Part shown: positions 37,401 to 51,014 of the stretch, one piece after another
Position numbering within the stretch: position 1 is the first letter of the stretch
How the letters are laid out: every line of letters starts with the position of its first letter
Source: Diprion similis
Taxonomy: Eukaryota; Arthropoda; Insecta; Hymenoptera; Diprionidae
NCBI RefSeq assembly: GCF_021155765.1
Contig: NC_060106.1
Coordinates: 6,331,501-6,395,500, forward strand
Direction of reading: 5' to 3'
DNA length: 64,000 nt
Made by a program: the position numbers and the translations under genes
Notes under the pieces: model-generated
Told to the model about the DNA's origin: nothing
The model's database searches: none
What the model saw: only the letters and a program-made list of their open reading frames with translations

Positions 37401-40400
37401 TGGAGGGAGCGGCGGGTATTGTTATGTAACGCAAGCATGTGAGTTTCATCTCGAAATATAACACACAACGTATTTTCTATTTTACCCCGCGATTGGCGCC
37501 GGTCATCGCCGTCCCCCGAGTTAGAGTTTAAGATATATGTTTTCAATTCTCCTCGATGTTCATTATTACACTTCTTATTGCGGAATACAAAAGAGATTTA
37601 TCAACGCGATAATCGTTTCCTTGCGAATCTAGAGCTATTATATTGTCGATAATACGAGAACTCTGATTCAGCTAGTAATTTTTTTCGTATTCAGGTTAAA
37701 TGACGTAAATCCGTTTTCAGTTGATTATATCGTAGCTATAGTGAACAGACTGATGTGAGAAATATTTGTTTCCGTGACAATAAAAATTTCTTTGAATATA
37801 CGCCTAACCAAACAACGAATTTACCGAAATCAGAAAAACTTATTTTGTTGGATGCATGTATACCTACTTGTGGAATGGTTGCTATACAACAGAAAACTTT
37901 CTGCAGTTTGGTCTCCTTGTTTATGTCAACACTTTTCTTATACACGTAATGTTCCGGAAAATATTTTATTCCTTGCGATAGTTTTTAAATTTAATAGAAC
38001 TGGTTTGTCAATGTTTATCTTTTCCATTTTTTGAGAATGAACCGTACTTTGAAATTTCTACAGAATTTTTCGAAAATTTCACCTTCAGAACTGCATTTAA
38101 ACATATTCAATATCGAATGCAAATAAACAGACAAATCACAATAATTTGCAACGCTGCGTGAATATGTCTAATAGAGCTGGAATAATCCTTGTACGTCCAA
38201 CGACTACAATATTTGATACATACTTTATTGCTCTAAATTTAATAATGGCTGTACTCTCTGAGCTGTAACATATTATTGTTGAGACAAGCCCGCAGTTTTA
38301 TTCACGATTTGACCGTTGTGGCAAAACTTGAACTATTTATATTCACATGAGTCTATCATGCGAATTGATTACCATGATTCAATTGTGTTTTGTCCCTATA
38401 CAATTGTTAACCGTACCAATGAGACACACACACACGAACAACAATTTGTTGACTTTATCAAATGCAACAAAAAAATGTTTAGTTAATTCATATGAATGAG
38501 ATTTTACTGTATGACTCAAATTCTTGTCCAGATCCGAATAAAATGTTTCTTTGAATCATGAAAACATTTCTTGTACCAGATATAATAAATCTTTTCTCTG
38601 CAGTGTGCGTATATGAGTTAATTTTGACCAATGAGTAAATAGCCTTTACTTTTGTGCAACATGTCATCAACAATTCATCATCATTAAACAAAATTGAGTT
38701 CCACAAAACTCGAAGCGCGATATTGTCACTAATTACCTTCGTTACTACAGAAAATTGACTCTTTCAGGAAATAGTTAAATATAGGAAGTTAATTTGTACT
38801 TGCCCCATTTGTTGAAATTAACTCACATTTAGTCTCCTTACCACAGTTCACACTTTTCAACCTAGTATTTCATAATTTTTGCTGTTGGGACGAGACACTT
38901 TTATGACCTTATACAAGACAAATATCCTTTCAAAGCAGGTATATTAAACATGTAAGTTTACGTATGCCATAACACCAAAGTAAAAGTATTACACGATGCA
39001 CTGGGAAATGTGGTTGGATTAATAATTGAATTTTGTGTGTTCTCGTACGAAGTATGAATAATTATTTGTAAAATTGCTGGCACAGAAACTATTGAAACTT
39101 TGAAAGAACTTATAATACTAATTCAGAGGTGTGAAATGGCACGGCACAACATCGAAACGTTGAATTCATTTACTCGCTGTTCACGGACGATGAAGAAAGT
39201 AGAAGATCCTGCTCCGTTAGTTATATTTCGTCATTTGTGTGCGTGAATCCAAGACTGAAATAAAATGCCTTCAAGTATTTCTTACATAGACTCTATACAC
39301 AAAGTTTTATGTACAGCATGACGGACGTCTACAACTGCATGTCGACCTCCCCAATGCTGAGTAAAAACGAAGAATGCAACCTTTTTCACTCCTTCACGTC
39401 TCGGTTAATAACGTGGACATCGTTGTCCTTTAGACTTCCCAGATTATTTCGTTACTATTATTATTAGTTAAACACGTATGAATACGCATAACATATATTA
39501 TACACATGTAAATATGTATATATATATATAAAGTGAATTTTTTCGACACTTTTTATTCTCTTTTCTTCTTACCACAGCGCATACCGAGAGAAGACAACCA
39601 CCACGTTTTTTTATCGTATAACATTATACCTCGAGTGCGATTAACTCGAGAGCCTTGTTTTGTAAAGACACGTGAGAATGCTGATATATAGAAAGGGAGA
39701 GAGAGAGAGTTGAATGAAAACAAAAGCGTGATCAAAATATTAGTGGATTAGTGTGGAGAAGTGGGATTAAACCCAGGGGTAGGTGGGTAAACAGGATAAC
39801 AACGGGATCAATAAGAATAAGAAGAATTTTCGATGAGGCGTGCGTTGGTTCGTTGCGTGGACACTCTGGACTACGATGCGTGTAACGCATGTAGGTACGT
39901 ATGTAACTACGGGCGACAAAACAGGCCGGAGATGCCAGGACGCACCGACTAATTAACGTAATTGAAACTGGTTTGAATCGACCTAAAGCTGTCTACGCAG
40001 GTATGATATAAAATAGCTACGAACAACTGGTTAAACGCGGATCTTATCCTCCGTCATCTAAGTCTTGAGATGATATTCTCCGTTCCGCAATTAACGATTA
40101 AAACAGCATGTATACATGTATATTATACTAGAGAACGTTAACAAAATTTAACTTGCCAGTTTATTTCCTCATTGTGAACTTTATCGGTGAAATGAAAAGT
40201 TTGTTCGACCTTTTGAGGGTATTATGTATTAATAACACATTCAGGATTATTTATTATTCAAGATTCGACATGAAAATTATCAATATATGATAAAAGTGAA
40301 TGTCGGGGTGATTGATTTTCAGATGGATCAAGCATAAGACCAGGGATACTAATTGTAAGTTGAAAGAAAAAAGAAGAATCCTTATTTTGCTACGTCGGAA

Positions 40401-41137
40401 TAAATTCGAAGGAGTTTAATTAGCGAAATATGAGTCTCCTAATGCTGTCCATATTACAATTTACTGTATTTCATAAAGTTGGAAGAACAAACAATTTTTT
40501 GAAAAATGTATCATTACAATACAATAAGGTCATCAACTGCAACCTCATCCAAGAGTTTGCGATAATATCTCACCGGACATTCAATTCAATTACTTTTGTT
40601 AGTCGTTCTACGTTTCTATATGCACAGTAAATTCTGCCATCAAAGTTCGTCTGCAGAAATTTTATTAAAGTAATTATGAATTTTTCTTAAAGTTTGCAAA
40701 AAAAATATTTTTTAAACATTATATCCCTAAATCTTTGTCGAATAAAAACATGATTTCCAGCCTAAATTTAACTGGAATTCGTAAAATCAGTTCTTTAGAT
40801 TAACCGGAAGAAATCTTTTTTCTTTAATATACGACATGTCGAAAAATCCAACCCTAAGAATCTCACTGCAGGAATATGACATATTGTACGTTACAGACGC
40901 ACTGCAGGGATCGTAGAGAAGGCTCTCAGCTTTGAATGTGTCATAAGATCGAAAATCTATATCCGCGATATCGGATGTAGGTATGTAGGCATGAAGAAAC
41001 ACATCGCGCGCGTGGCAATAACCATAGAATATTGTGCGACAAGGGACGAAAGTTTGTGAATAGCACAAGTTGTGATTGCCAACTTTTTGTCCGAGTCACA
41101 CAGGATAATTTTTAATAACAAGCGTATCAAAATTGGC
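37401..41137. other. Non-coding DNA
   Basis: AT-rich with CpG-richer patches near 39.1-40.1 kb and 40.9-41.3 kb. Open frames such as 37755-37949 and 40430-40630 (plus) are short and isolated. No exon is supported. Confidence 0.5.
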
Positions 41138-41368
41138 GGGGCTTTGCGTGACCAATTTTTTTTCCCTAGAGACGAAAGTGAAGTAATCGTCAACTGCGCA
41201 TGCGCAACTCTATCTTTTCACCACACCTGCATGGAAAGTATAACTTTCGGTGTTTTTTGCATGCAGTTTGGAACAGTCTACTTTCCCTTCCTAGGTGCGT
41301 AATTTATTATTACAAAACTGAGATGAAATTGGCCAGTTTCGTCCCGCTAAACTGCTACGCAAAGCCCC
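41138..41368. repeat. 12-bp inverted repeat flanking a CpG-rich segment with an NRF1-type palindrome
   Basis: GGGGCTTTGCGT at 41138-41149 and its exact complement ACGCAAAGCCCC at 41357-41368 enclose about 207 bp. Inside is TGCGCATGCGCA at 41195-41206, a perfect match to the NRF1/EWG core palindrome. The arms could be terminal repeats of a small element, although no target duplication is obvious. Confidence 0.5.
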
Positions 41369-44300
41369 ACTTTGCATTAACGTGTGATAAAAACAATGTT
41401 TCAAACTCATGGGATTGATTAGAGACTGCAGACAATTGCTGCGGACAGCTGTATTATAAGCCTAGGATTATTTATGATCAGTTAGCGATTGCAGGTATCG
41501 AGAAATAACCCAATTCTTACAACTAATAATTCTTGCTATCGTCAGAGATGTGTTCAAGTACATAAATTTTAATACATATGTATTTATATGATTGACATTA
41601 TAGAAGGAATATAATTCTGTATTCATGTCAACTGCAGAGTCGCCATTCAAGAAGGTGAGAAAAAAAATTACCCAGTGGGTCTAATCATCATGGCTACAAA
41701 TTATATTTTCAACATCTCACTGTGCTATCAAATAATTGGAAACAAAAGTGTTAAAAACATTTTTATACAGTTTCAAAACATTCTTCAATAACATCTCTTC
41801 TAACTCTCTACTACTGTGTGATATTATTTATACTAATATATATTATAATCAATATAATTAATACAATAATTTCACCGCAAAATTCGAATTATCGTCGTAC
41901 AGGCCACCGCACAATTTCAATTAGTGTCTTCAATGCTATTATTACTCGACGAAAATAATCCTAATTTCATCTCCATGAAGCGAAAATGAAGAATTTCCTG
42001 TTCAAGAGAACAAAAAAATTCACCCGGAATTCCCAATGCAAAAACGTGTCTCAAATCATTGTTCTGGACAATTACAAAGCCATTCTGATATTGGATAAAG
42101 GTTATTCGAGAATTGTTTGGCTAAAAAATTTGATCGGTAATTGATTATTTTTACTTTACATAAAAACAGATAGTTATTGTCAACCATCTACACAAAGCTA
42201 CGTTTGTGCTTGAGGAAATTGATCGACAGTAATCTGTATTGTGTACCAACGCTCTGAAACTTGAAAAACTTTCCAATCACGTGTACACAACATAAGTGCA
42301 GTGTACGAGTACACAGTGATATTTATATGCAAGAAAAGTTTTCTTTATGGAAAGACGAGTACCTCTTACACATCGATTTGTCATGTGAGTATACCTATAG
42401 GTACGTATATGTACAAGAAAATAGACGGGAGTATTTACATATAGTCACATGACTCGTAGACGAACTATTATAGGTATAATATATACATGGTGGTCTTTTT
42501 AATGCCCTCACTAAATTGATTATGAAAAACTTTGACTTTATAAATATCAAAAACACCAACTCCGTTGCAGTTATGATTTATTTTCATTGATTTTCTGTCA
42601 CATCAATAATTCACTAAGAAAATTAACGGTCCCACCATTATACAATGCTACAAATAAAAAATGTGATCCATTGGATTTACTGTCTGTTCGATAAAATGAA
42701 CTTTAAAAGTAACTTTATAGATTTCTGTCAAAGTCATTGTAGAAATGTTTCGAGTTACTAAATCGACAGTCAAATTTACCTGCCCATCGAAAATTTCTGG
42801 TCAAAATTTAAGAAGACTATTTGTCGCCTATTGTTCATAAATTTTTTAATTTATATTCCGTATCTTCTGAAATATGAAGACTGTTACCAGCTCTTCATAT
42901 CCACTGTAGATGATGGATAAATGAACACAAATATTATTAGAATAAGTAAAATTTTGTCTCCGGATTCGAAATTTTACTATACTCAGTTTACATACACTAT
43001 GTATCACATATATAGGCAACATCTTCTTCAATCTCTTCGGGCTGCAGACACTTTCTTATCTATTAAAAGTTAACTACCGTCCCGCACTGCAAAGCGACGT
43101 TTGCCCCCCCGTCCGAGCTCCGAAATAACGGGAAGCGTGGAGAGACCGGCAGGCCGGTTTTTGTGATACCGTTGAACCTAAAACCTTATCATAATTGTGA
43201 TAAAGTTTGTTGAGATAAACTGAATCACATGAAATCCAGGGCCCCGTGGGCAGGTATTACATATAAGTCGCCTATTCGTGTCATATATATATATATTAGA
43301 TATAATGACTATACGCGTGTCTATTTTCCAGGTTAAAACGTTTCTTCGCGTTAATAAAGTTTTTTAATTTTTTTCCTGTAGCCAACGTAATATACCATTC
43401 TAGTTTATTATAGAATTCTCGGTTTTTTTTTTAACTAAAATCATTTCGATGCTGTATCTATAATTATAAGAGGCAACGAGCAGCCCGAGTGACGATTTTC
43501 AACTGAATTACCGTACGCGATTTACACACGAAAAGAATAACAAAGTGCTGTAATAAATCGAAAATGCGTGATTAAACAATTTTTTTCCAAGACGTGGGTC
43601 ATTAGTTATTTATAATTTACTCCTGCTAGATGAAGAAGAAGGTTAAGTATGATCGGTTGGGTAACACCGTCACTAAATCATCGAAAGTGGAACAGATTAC
43701 AATGCAAACATATTAAAACTAACAAACGATTTTACTTTTGCAAATACAAAACTTTAGACCAAGTTATCAAAATGATTTTATGATTTTAACACAGAATCTA
43801 TCTAATAGAACTGCAGCTTATACTCTCGGTGGACTTGTATTGAATAATGGAAAATTAGAGTTTTCACTTTCCGATGATTAGTTTGATTTAGAAAACTATT
43901 CTCAACACTTCTAGCCAGAGACAGTTCGGTTTTATAACGAACTTCTCTCCGCCAACTTCCTATCGATTTGCAAAGTTTGCAGAAATTTCATTACCTACCC
44001 AGAAAACGATAGACTTGTAAGATACGATTTACTGCTGTAATTGGAGGAGGTTTTGACATCCCTTTAATTAGTGAAATACTAAGTATGCAACTGAGGTGAA
44101 ATAAAATTTATAAAAACTATTCATTATCAGCTCATCAACCTTATTAATGATGCAAGTTTCGTTTTACACAGCAAGAAACTATGCGATGTCATTCTCACCA
44201 CGTATTTTTTATCCATTTTTTCAACATATTCATTTGAGATTTTTTACTATTTCTGATAATACGCTAATAGGTTTTTAATACTTGAAAATAATTGGAATCT

Positions 44301-45129
44301 AGTATCAGATTTTAGAAACTATCCAATCAGTGACATCAAAAACACCTGAATAGTGTTTTTTGATCGTATTCGATCAAATTTGAGATTTTCCTCCGCCATA
44401 TTAGATCCGTCATCTTAAATTTTTGAAATTCGATTACAGATTTGTAATCAGCAATCCCAAAAACCATGGAATACTATTTGATTATAAAAGTTGACTCAGC
44501 ACAATAATAATGTCTGACTCAAAGATTGAACGCAAGATACGCACGGTACAAAAAAGGTAATATTATAAATTACTAACGAAGATGTAGTAATTATTTATGA
44601 AAACGTATTACCGAGAGAGGTACTCATTTCTTTTTTAAAGCAACCTAGAACTGAAGCTTGTCACAATCATTTTCCTAACTCGCATCACGTGGGAAAAAAA
44701 CTAGATTCATAAGTTTGTTAACAATTTATTAATATTATATAAATTCAGCGTATTGTTGGCTACGACTAAGTGAAAGTGACAGCAGATCAATAATTCTCCC
44801 GTTGGTAGATGCACGCCGAAAATCCAGAGTTTAGTAGATCGAATTTGTCCTTGCTAATTTATCCAATAATTCGTGCCGATTGATCATAATTGATATGGTT
44901 TATTTAGAGGTTAAATTATCGTATTCCTGGCTTATTTTGAGCTTAAATTTTTCATAATAACGTCACTATAGAGGATTATATTCTCTAAAAAGTAATTGGA
45001 AAACATTTATTTTGTTTTTAGTATAGTCAATTCGATGTGTTGTCATTTGTTGAACGTAATTCGTATGAGTGAAATGTTTCAAAGTTCAATATTTAATTAA
45101 CGGTGCCAGCATGATAAAAAAATAGTGTT
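41369..45129. other. Non-coding AT-rich DNA
   Basis: No exon supported. Small stem-loops occur, for example ATCAAAAACAC paired with GTGTTTTTTGAT near 44336-44365 and GATTACA/TGTAATC near 44434-44451. The phrase AAGATG(A/G)CGG, often seen in interspersed repeats and also a YY1/PHO-like site, occurs here on the minus strand and again at about 51236 (plus). Confidence 0.45.
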
Positions 45130-45340
45130 TCAGTGAACTTGAAAAAAAAATTATCCGAATAAAATGAGACATCTTGGGGTAAAATCGAACGAATCTGATA
45201 GATTGTTGAACATTTTTAAATGATTGAGAATGAAGCATCGATATCTGTAACCTTTTGTTTATAATCCCAATATTTTCCATTCTCGCGTTTTCAAAGAGAT
45301 CTTCTTAGAGTAACTGAATATGATGATTAGTTTTCGGATT
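45130..45340. repeat. Diverged interspersed repeat, copy 2
   Basis: Second copy of the family at 570-760, same orientation, sharing GTAAAATCGAACGAA, ATCGATATCT and TTTTCAAAGAGAT with intervening indels. Confidence 0.55.
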
Positions 45341-46697
45341 TATTAAATACTTTCAATATATACCTCTCCTAAAAAACGCAATAAATTGAATTAGCATCAC
45401 TTTTTGGCTAACCAAACTGCTTGAAAAATCTAGTGCAGAATTAAATGTTGGGTTTATTTTTTGTCAATATCAACATGTCATTAATTATATCACTTTGATA
45501 CAACATTTCTTTAACATCAATTTTTTTGATTCTGTATAATTAAAGACAAATTTGTTTCGATTATTTCCCCACCTCTTGTTTCAATTCAATAAAATCTTCC
45601 CACAGTAGAATTGAAAAGTAAATTCAAGGCTTAAGCATATATTCAAAATCACGGCATAGATTTTCATCAATTTTGAATAAATGCAATTTTTTTTTTACAT
45701 AATAAGAAAGGTTTAAATATTCTCCTTTCAACGATGATAATAGATAAGGATGAAGTTAGTAATGTTACTGTAACGATGGGTGCTAAAGAAAAATCATTAC
45801 TTCACGCCTTTAGGGATGTCGGAACTTTAATAAACCATGATAAAGGAAACATATTCTTATTTTGAACAGCCTATTTCGTATAAACATCGATCTAAAATTG
45901 GGCAATAATAATTTTTTCCATATTCTTTCCTTACGTTAACGTTACTAACATCAAAACAAAACAACAACAAAAAAATTCAACGTTAATGAAGCGAAATTAT
46001 ACATTAATTACATCAGTGAAGGAAACGATGAAACAAGAACACAGTATGGAATGAAAACATGCAGCTGATCGTATAATTATCTCATAAAGGATGCATCCCC
46101 GGATTACAAGTTTTTCCAAGTCGATCTCGGTACGATAAAATTACTAAAATAATATACGTAGGATTGAGTTTTAATAATTTCAACAAGGATTGATTAATAA
46201 CCGATAAATAATATAAAAATCTCTTTCTCTAGTGATCGATAGAAAATGAGAATAAAAATGAACTATGATAAACTGTAACGTTTCAATCACGCATAACTAT
46301 CTTTTGGAATTTCAAAGCGATGCGGAAAATAAATGGCTTTCTCTTTTATACAATTAGCGGAACGTGACACGCGAATCCGTAGGTTTTTCTTTCTTTTTTC
46401 TTCATTTTTTTTCTATGTAAATTTGTTTCCGATACGCCGTTACTTTCTGTGTCGTAGGATAAGACTAAACCGATTAGACAAACCGCATATTATACCTTGC
46501 ATACTAATTTCCATATCTACTGCAGTTAAAGAGGTTCAACGAACGCTTTCCAGATTCAATGATTACGTACATACAATATGAATATTTCAAGCTATGACAT
46601 ATAACAGAAACACAGCTCGTACGTACGGAGTAGAATACATGACAAATGACAAAGAGAAATAAGGAGAAAGGGGAAGAAGAATTAGGTAGCGTAGATG

Positions 46698-46743
<46 letters not shown>

Positions 46744-48600
46744 AACTTTAATAGGAGTCGGGATAATTATTACAAATTATATAATATACCGCCTAAACGA
46801 ACCTGATCATAATGCTGCAGTTACATAAGCTGCAGAGAGATTTCACTTCTTGATCTTTGGGCTCCAGTGTATTATGACGATCCGTGTAGTTTGTTTTTTC
46901 AACGTCTAACGTTAATACACATAACGTGTAGTAGCCGTGCGCGTGAAAGAAACCAGCGACCTCTGCCCGTTCGCATATGAGAAGTCATAATATATGTACG
47001 TACAGGGGATAAACATAATAATTTTATGTGTATGATGAATTATTATCCGTACAAAGCATAATTCGCAACAGCATGAATCGACGAAACGTAATTATTACGT
47101 TTGTTGTTGTTTTGTTTTTTATTCTCTTAAGGGCATAAACGCTTTCTAAGTGATGAAATTAAACTCTCTGAAAATTATAGCTCTCTATATCAACTCTAAG
47201 ATAGTCCGCTTTGCGATCGAAGTATCTTATGGAAATAACATAGGAAAGACTTATTTTTGCTGTTTGAAATTTTATAAATCGTTGTCGAATATACAGACAA
47301 TAATTGAAAATATATATTTTTGTAGACGATTGAGATCAGGTCAGAACATCAACCGAGACTAAAATTGTTCAAATTTTTTATTTCCGTTCATCATGTAACG
47401 AGGATATTTCTATTAAATTTTAACATCGCTGCCGATCATTATCGTGTCAATTCGAATCTGCAACCATTCAACTAACCCTGATTCGTATGCCTCGTAGGAA
47501 TGGTTTTTGCAATTGATTATGATAAGAAAGTGATTCGTTGTCGCCAACATTGGTAACCTAATTATTCCAGAACCCAACCCATCGGTCAGATAATCATTGC
47601 CTACGATAAGACTGCGGTTCGGTAATGACTGTATAATATAATAATAAATTATGCTCGATATATTGCATGCAATATCGTGCGATCAGGGCGCAATACACAA
47701 ACAAATATACATATATATATGGCAGAAACATACATAATACGCGTGTATTTATTTTTAGGTTCATCAACGTGTCGCATAATTGGCTGATACGTAAATACAT
47801 ATGTGATGTGTATTATATGTGTACGGTTACGGCACGTGACCAGTGTACTTGCATATATATACCCGTGCCTTTGATCCGTATATTGTACATTCATTTCCAG
47901 GATTTCATTCAATATTTATAGCGGTAAAAAAAAATGTCGAATTAGTCAGGACTGAAGCAGGCTAAAAAGTTTATTACAAAATTAAAATTACATTATTTTA
48001 TCCAAGTTGTAATAATGATCTACTCAAAACTAATTGGGTTGATGAAAAAAGAAATACCTTTAATCTCCTGAGTCTACTGTAACTAAAATGCAATTTATCT
48101 ACTGATTATTCTACACTTAAATTCAACGCAAATGTTACATCGTTGGTTGAATACATTTTAATTGTATATTACAAAAGTTACCTGAGATTGAAAAAAAAAA
48201 AAGAAAAAAGTAGTAAATAATGTTGTGCTTTCTTGAAACTCGATTCTCTTGTCGTACGTTACCTTTGAGAATAAAAATTGACCCTCAAATAACTTTTACT
48301 AACTCGAATGGAAGGCCAACTGTTATACTTCGTTTACTTTGTACGTACTAAACGAACAAGTTTCAGTGTTTTCTATACATTATTCGACATTAAGCTCAGA
48401 GAGATAAAAAAAAATGTCTTACGTGTATAATTGAACAAGTTCGTCGCTTAAATACAGGTAAATTTTTATGCGCGACAATTGAGAAAGTACAAATAAAAAT
48501 TGTGAATTATTTATTCAAAGTGACTAATGAAAATAATTTATTTCTTTATCCGAAATGGTGTATTTTCACTCTTTCATAAGTAAATATTACGTATCATCGA
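45341..48600. other. Non-coding DNA with a 38-bp AT microsatellite
   Basis: Contains (AT)n at 46704-46741 and shorter AT tracts near 47703-47720. No exon is supported. Confidence 0.5.
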
Positions 48601-48675
48601 GCCTCGAGAGTCTCGCCATTAAATTTGAAATTGGAGGCTAAGGGAAGAGTGTCGAGGTTGAGCTTACAATTAGAG

Positions 48676-48813
48676 ATGTGCGACGAACTTGCGGTTTTCG
48701 AGCTCCTCGCGGTTCTCGACGAGGAGCATGAGACAACAGGCGGAAGGTATGCAAAAAACGAACCGATCGATGCCTCGGACTTACGACTAACAAGTTTCAG
48801 GGGTGAAGATTAA
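48676..48813 (+). other. GC-rich plus-strand ORF with donors; possible untranslated or coding first exon
   Basis: The plus strand has ATG at 48676 reading MCDELAVFELLAVLDEEHET, with a GGAAG|GTATGC donor after 48746 and a GGAAG|GTAAGT donor after 48843. The minus strand is also open across the same segment (MLLVENREELENRKF), largely because an 8-bp inverted repeat (48702-48709 with 48720-48727) makes both strands similar. Isolated in a gene-poor region; not assigned to aladin. Confidence 0.25.
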
Positions 48814-49194
48814 AGCTCCACAGCGGTATCAGAAAAACGGAAGGTAAGTTAAGCTTCCGGGTTTACCCTCGCAATCCTCGATAGATAGACGCGCATAGAA
48901 ATCCTGTAGGTTAGCCTGCTAAACGTTCGATACAAGGGAGCATAGATGAAACAGAAATAAAAAAAAAAGTGTATCATAATACAGGCAGATTCGCACGATT
49001 AACCTTTAGCTGTAACGTGTCGCCTGCGCCTAGGAGAATATCTTCTCAGAGTAGGTATCACAGGAAAGGAGAGAACGGGTCGATTTTACCACGAGGCTCA
49101 AATAATACAGGTATCTGCTGATATTCTCTACTTCCGTAATTTCGGTCCACAGTACGTATGTATCTATGCACAGTAATTTTGATTAAAGGCTTCT

Positions 49195-49390
49195 CAGTGG
49201 CTAACTACTTTTTTAATTTTTGAATTAAAACTGAAAACTGTTTTCTTTCTATAGAAATTTTACGCGTCTATGATCCGCGTGTCGTTTGTTTCTTCTGTCA
49301 CTTGCGTCCCTTATATAGTCATTGGTAAATAAAATTTGCATAGAAAAGAAAGTCGTTCCAATTTTGATTACCAAAAAATAGTTAGCCACT
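49195..49390. mobile_element. Foldback MITE, hAT-like ends, about 196 bp
   Basis: The ends are CAGTGGCTAACTA (from 49195) and its complement TAGTTAGCCACTG (to 49390). The inverted repeat continues imperfectly inward for about 65 bp, including TTTCTTTCTATAGAAATTTTA paired with the right arm. hAT elements commonly begin CAGTG/CAGGG and make 8-bp target duplications. The flanks here (AGGCTTCT and GGTACTCA) are not a clean duplication. Confidence 0.55.
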
Positions 49391-50996
49391 GGGTACTCAT
49401 TAATGAACATTATTCTGTACCTATTCCTTCCTTACTAGTCAGCTTACACACGCGATCGATCGCGGCCGGGTGTATCAGCTGGAATTCTTCTTTTTCTCGT
49501 GCCACAGAGGTTGGAAACCAACTTCAAGGAACATTTCGTTTTCAATTCGCTTCTTACTGCACGGTTTTCACCCGATGTTGAATATTGATCGTTTATTGCA
49601 TGGTTACTGATTATCACCAGGGAAATATTCTGTGGGTTATACGTGAGACGATCGTCGGGGGTTAGAAAATTGACTTGATTTTAGACGGCTGGTCGACTAC
49701 ACCAAATTTTACATGTTACCGTATTCACGCATTTTTAAGAAAAAAAAATTCTGTGACAATCGTTCTTACAAAACGTTTTTGTAAAAAAAAAAACGCAAAA
49801 TTTTGCAAACACATTCGCAATGAAATTCCGAGGTAGATAAAAGTTGTAGACAGAAAATTGTCTTAATTTTCTTTTCGCAGTACGAGGTAATGGATTCTTT
49901 TCAATAAAACACATGTTTCAGCTGAAAATTTAACAATTTTTGAAAGCAAGTTCTCATTTATCTCTGAATTTCCTTTGCAAAGTATTTCAAGGATCCAATT
50001 TTATTCAAATAAGTTTCATTTAAAATAAAAATGGTAAATCATGTAATTAGAAAAGGTGCGGGGTTGAATTTTAACAAACCGACAATTATGGATTTCGGAT
50101 ATTTCCACCCGGTGACCAATGACAGTAAGTTTCTCTCAGCAAGCTCGAGAAAGTGTTTTAAACTTCTCCCATAACCTTTGAGATTAACTAACCCACAATA
50201 AATGCGCCAACAATAGACTCTGGGAATAATTGGCGATTGTCGAAAAGGCAATTGATCAATTCTGATATTGGTTACGCGGTGTACTTACGTACGGTTAGAG
50301 GTTACAGAGGTTACACTCTGCATTGCGCGAGTGTAGAGGGAGCGTTGGGTAAGGTACTAAATACGTAATAAGCATTGATGATCGGTTAAAAAGCGGCGAT
50401 TGATGAGAAAAACGATGCCGATCGATAAAAGACAAATGTAACAAACATACCGCCAATGCTCAGGCTCCTCCACCGAGTTTTCCTCTTAGCACCCTTTTTC
50501 CCCATTTCCCCGAGGGTTGGGCAGCAACTCGACTCGTCTCCTCTCGCTAGTGTTTTCCAATCCTCCTCCTCGTCTCACCCGGCAATCTTTTACCATGAGA
50601 ATAGTTCAGTATTCTTCATGATCTCCCGGCACTGTCCATCCCATTACTTCCCCCCTGTCCTCAGTACCAAACTTGTCCTTTCCTCTAATTGCTAAAGTTC
50701 AAAATTCAAGTTCGACGATGCCCAGAACCAATGACGCAACCAAAAACTACCCGCGCTCTTCGGATCACGGTTCAACACTGCGGCTCTCCCCTCTACCTCT
50801 GCATGCCGTATCTTCCCCCACCAACTCCTGTATCCCCCCTCCCCGGTGCGAACGACCGGGTTTCCCCACTCCGATTCAAAGACCATCCCCCGTCGTCCCA
50901 GGAGCGTATGTTCCGATATGTCCCAGTCGCTGTACGAAAACGAACGCATGAAATTGCAATTTTCCGATACCCCATTTTTTTTTTATAATCGTTAGA

Positions 50997-51014
50997 GGGG
51001 GGGGGGGGGGGGGG
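50997..51014 (+). repeat. Run of 18 G
   Basis: Uninterrupted G tract directly preceded by GTTAGA. It can form G-quadruplex structures and is a likely spot for assembly or sequencing length errors. Confidence 0.9.

Noticed and set aside
50456..50990. Overlapping Pro/Ser-rich ORFs
   Set aside because: Several frames and both strands are open at once, which points to skewed base composition rather than a gene.
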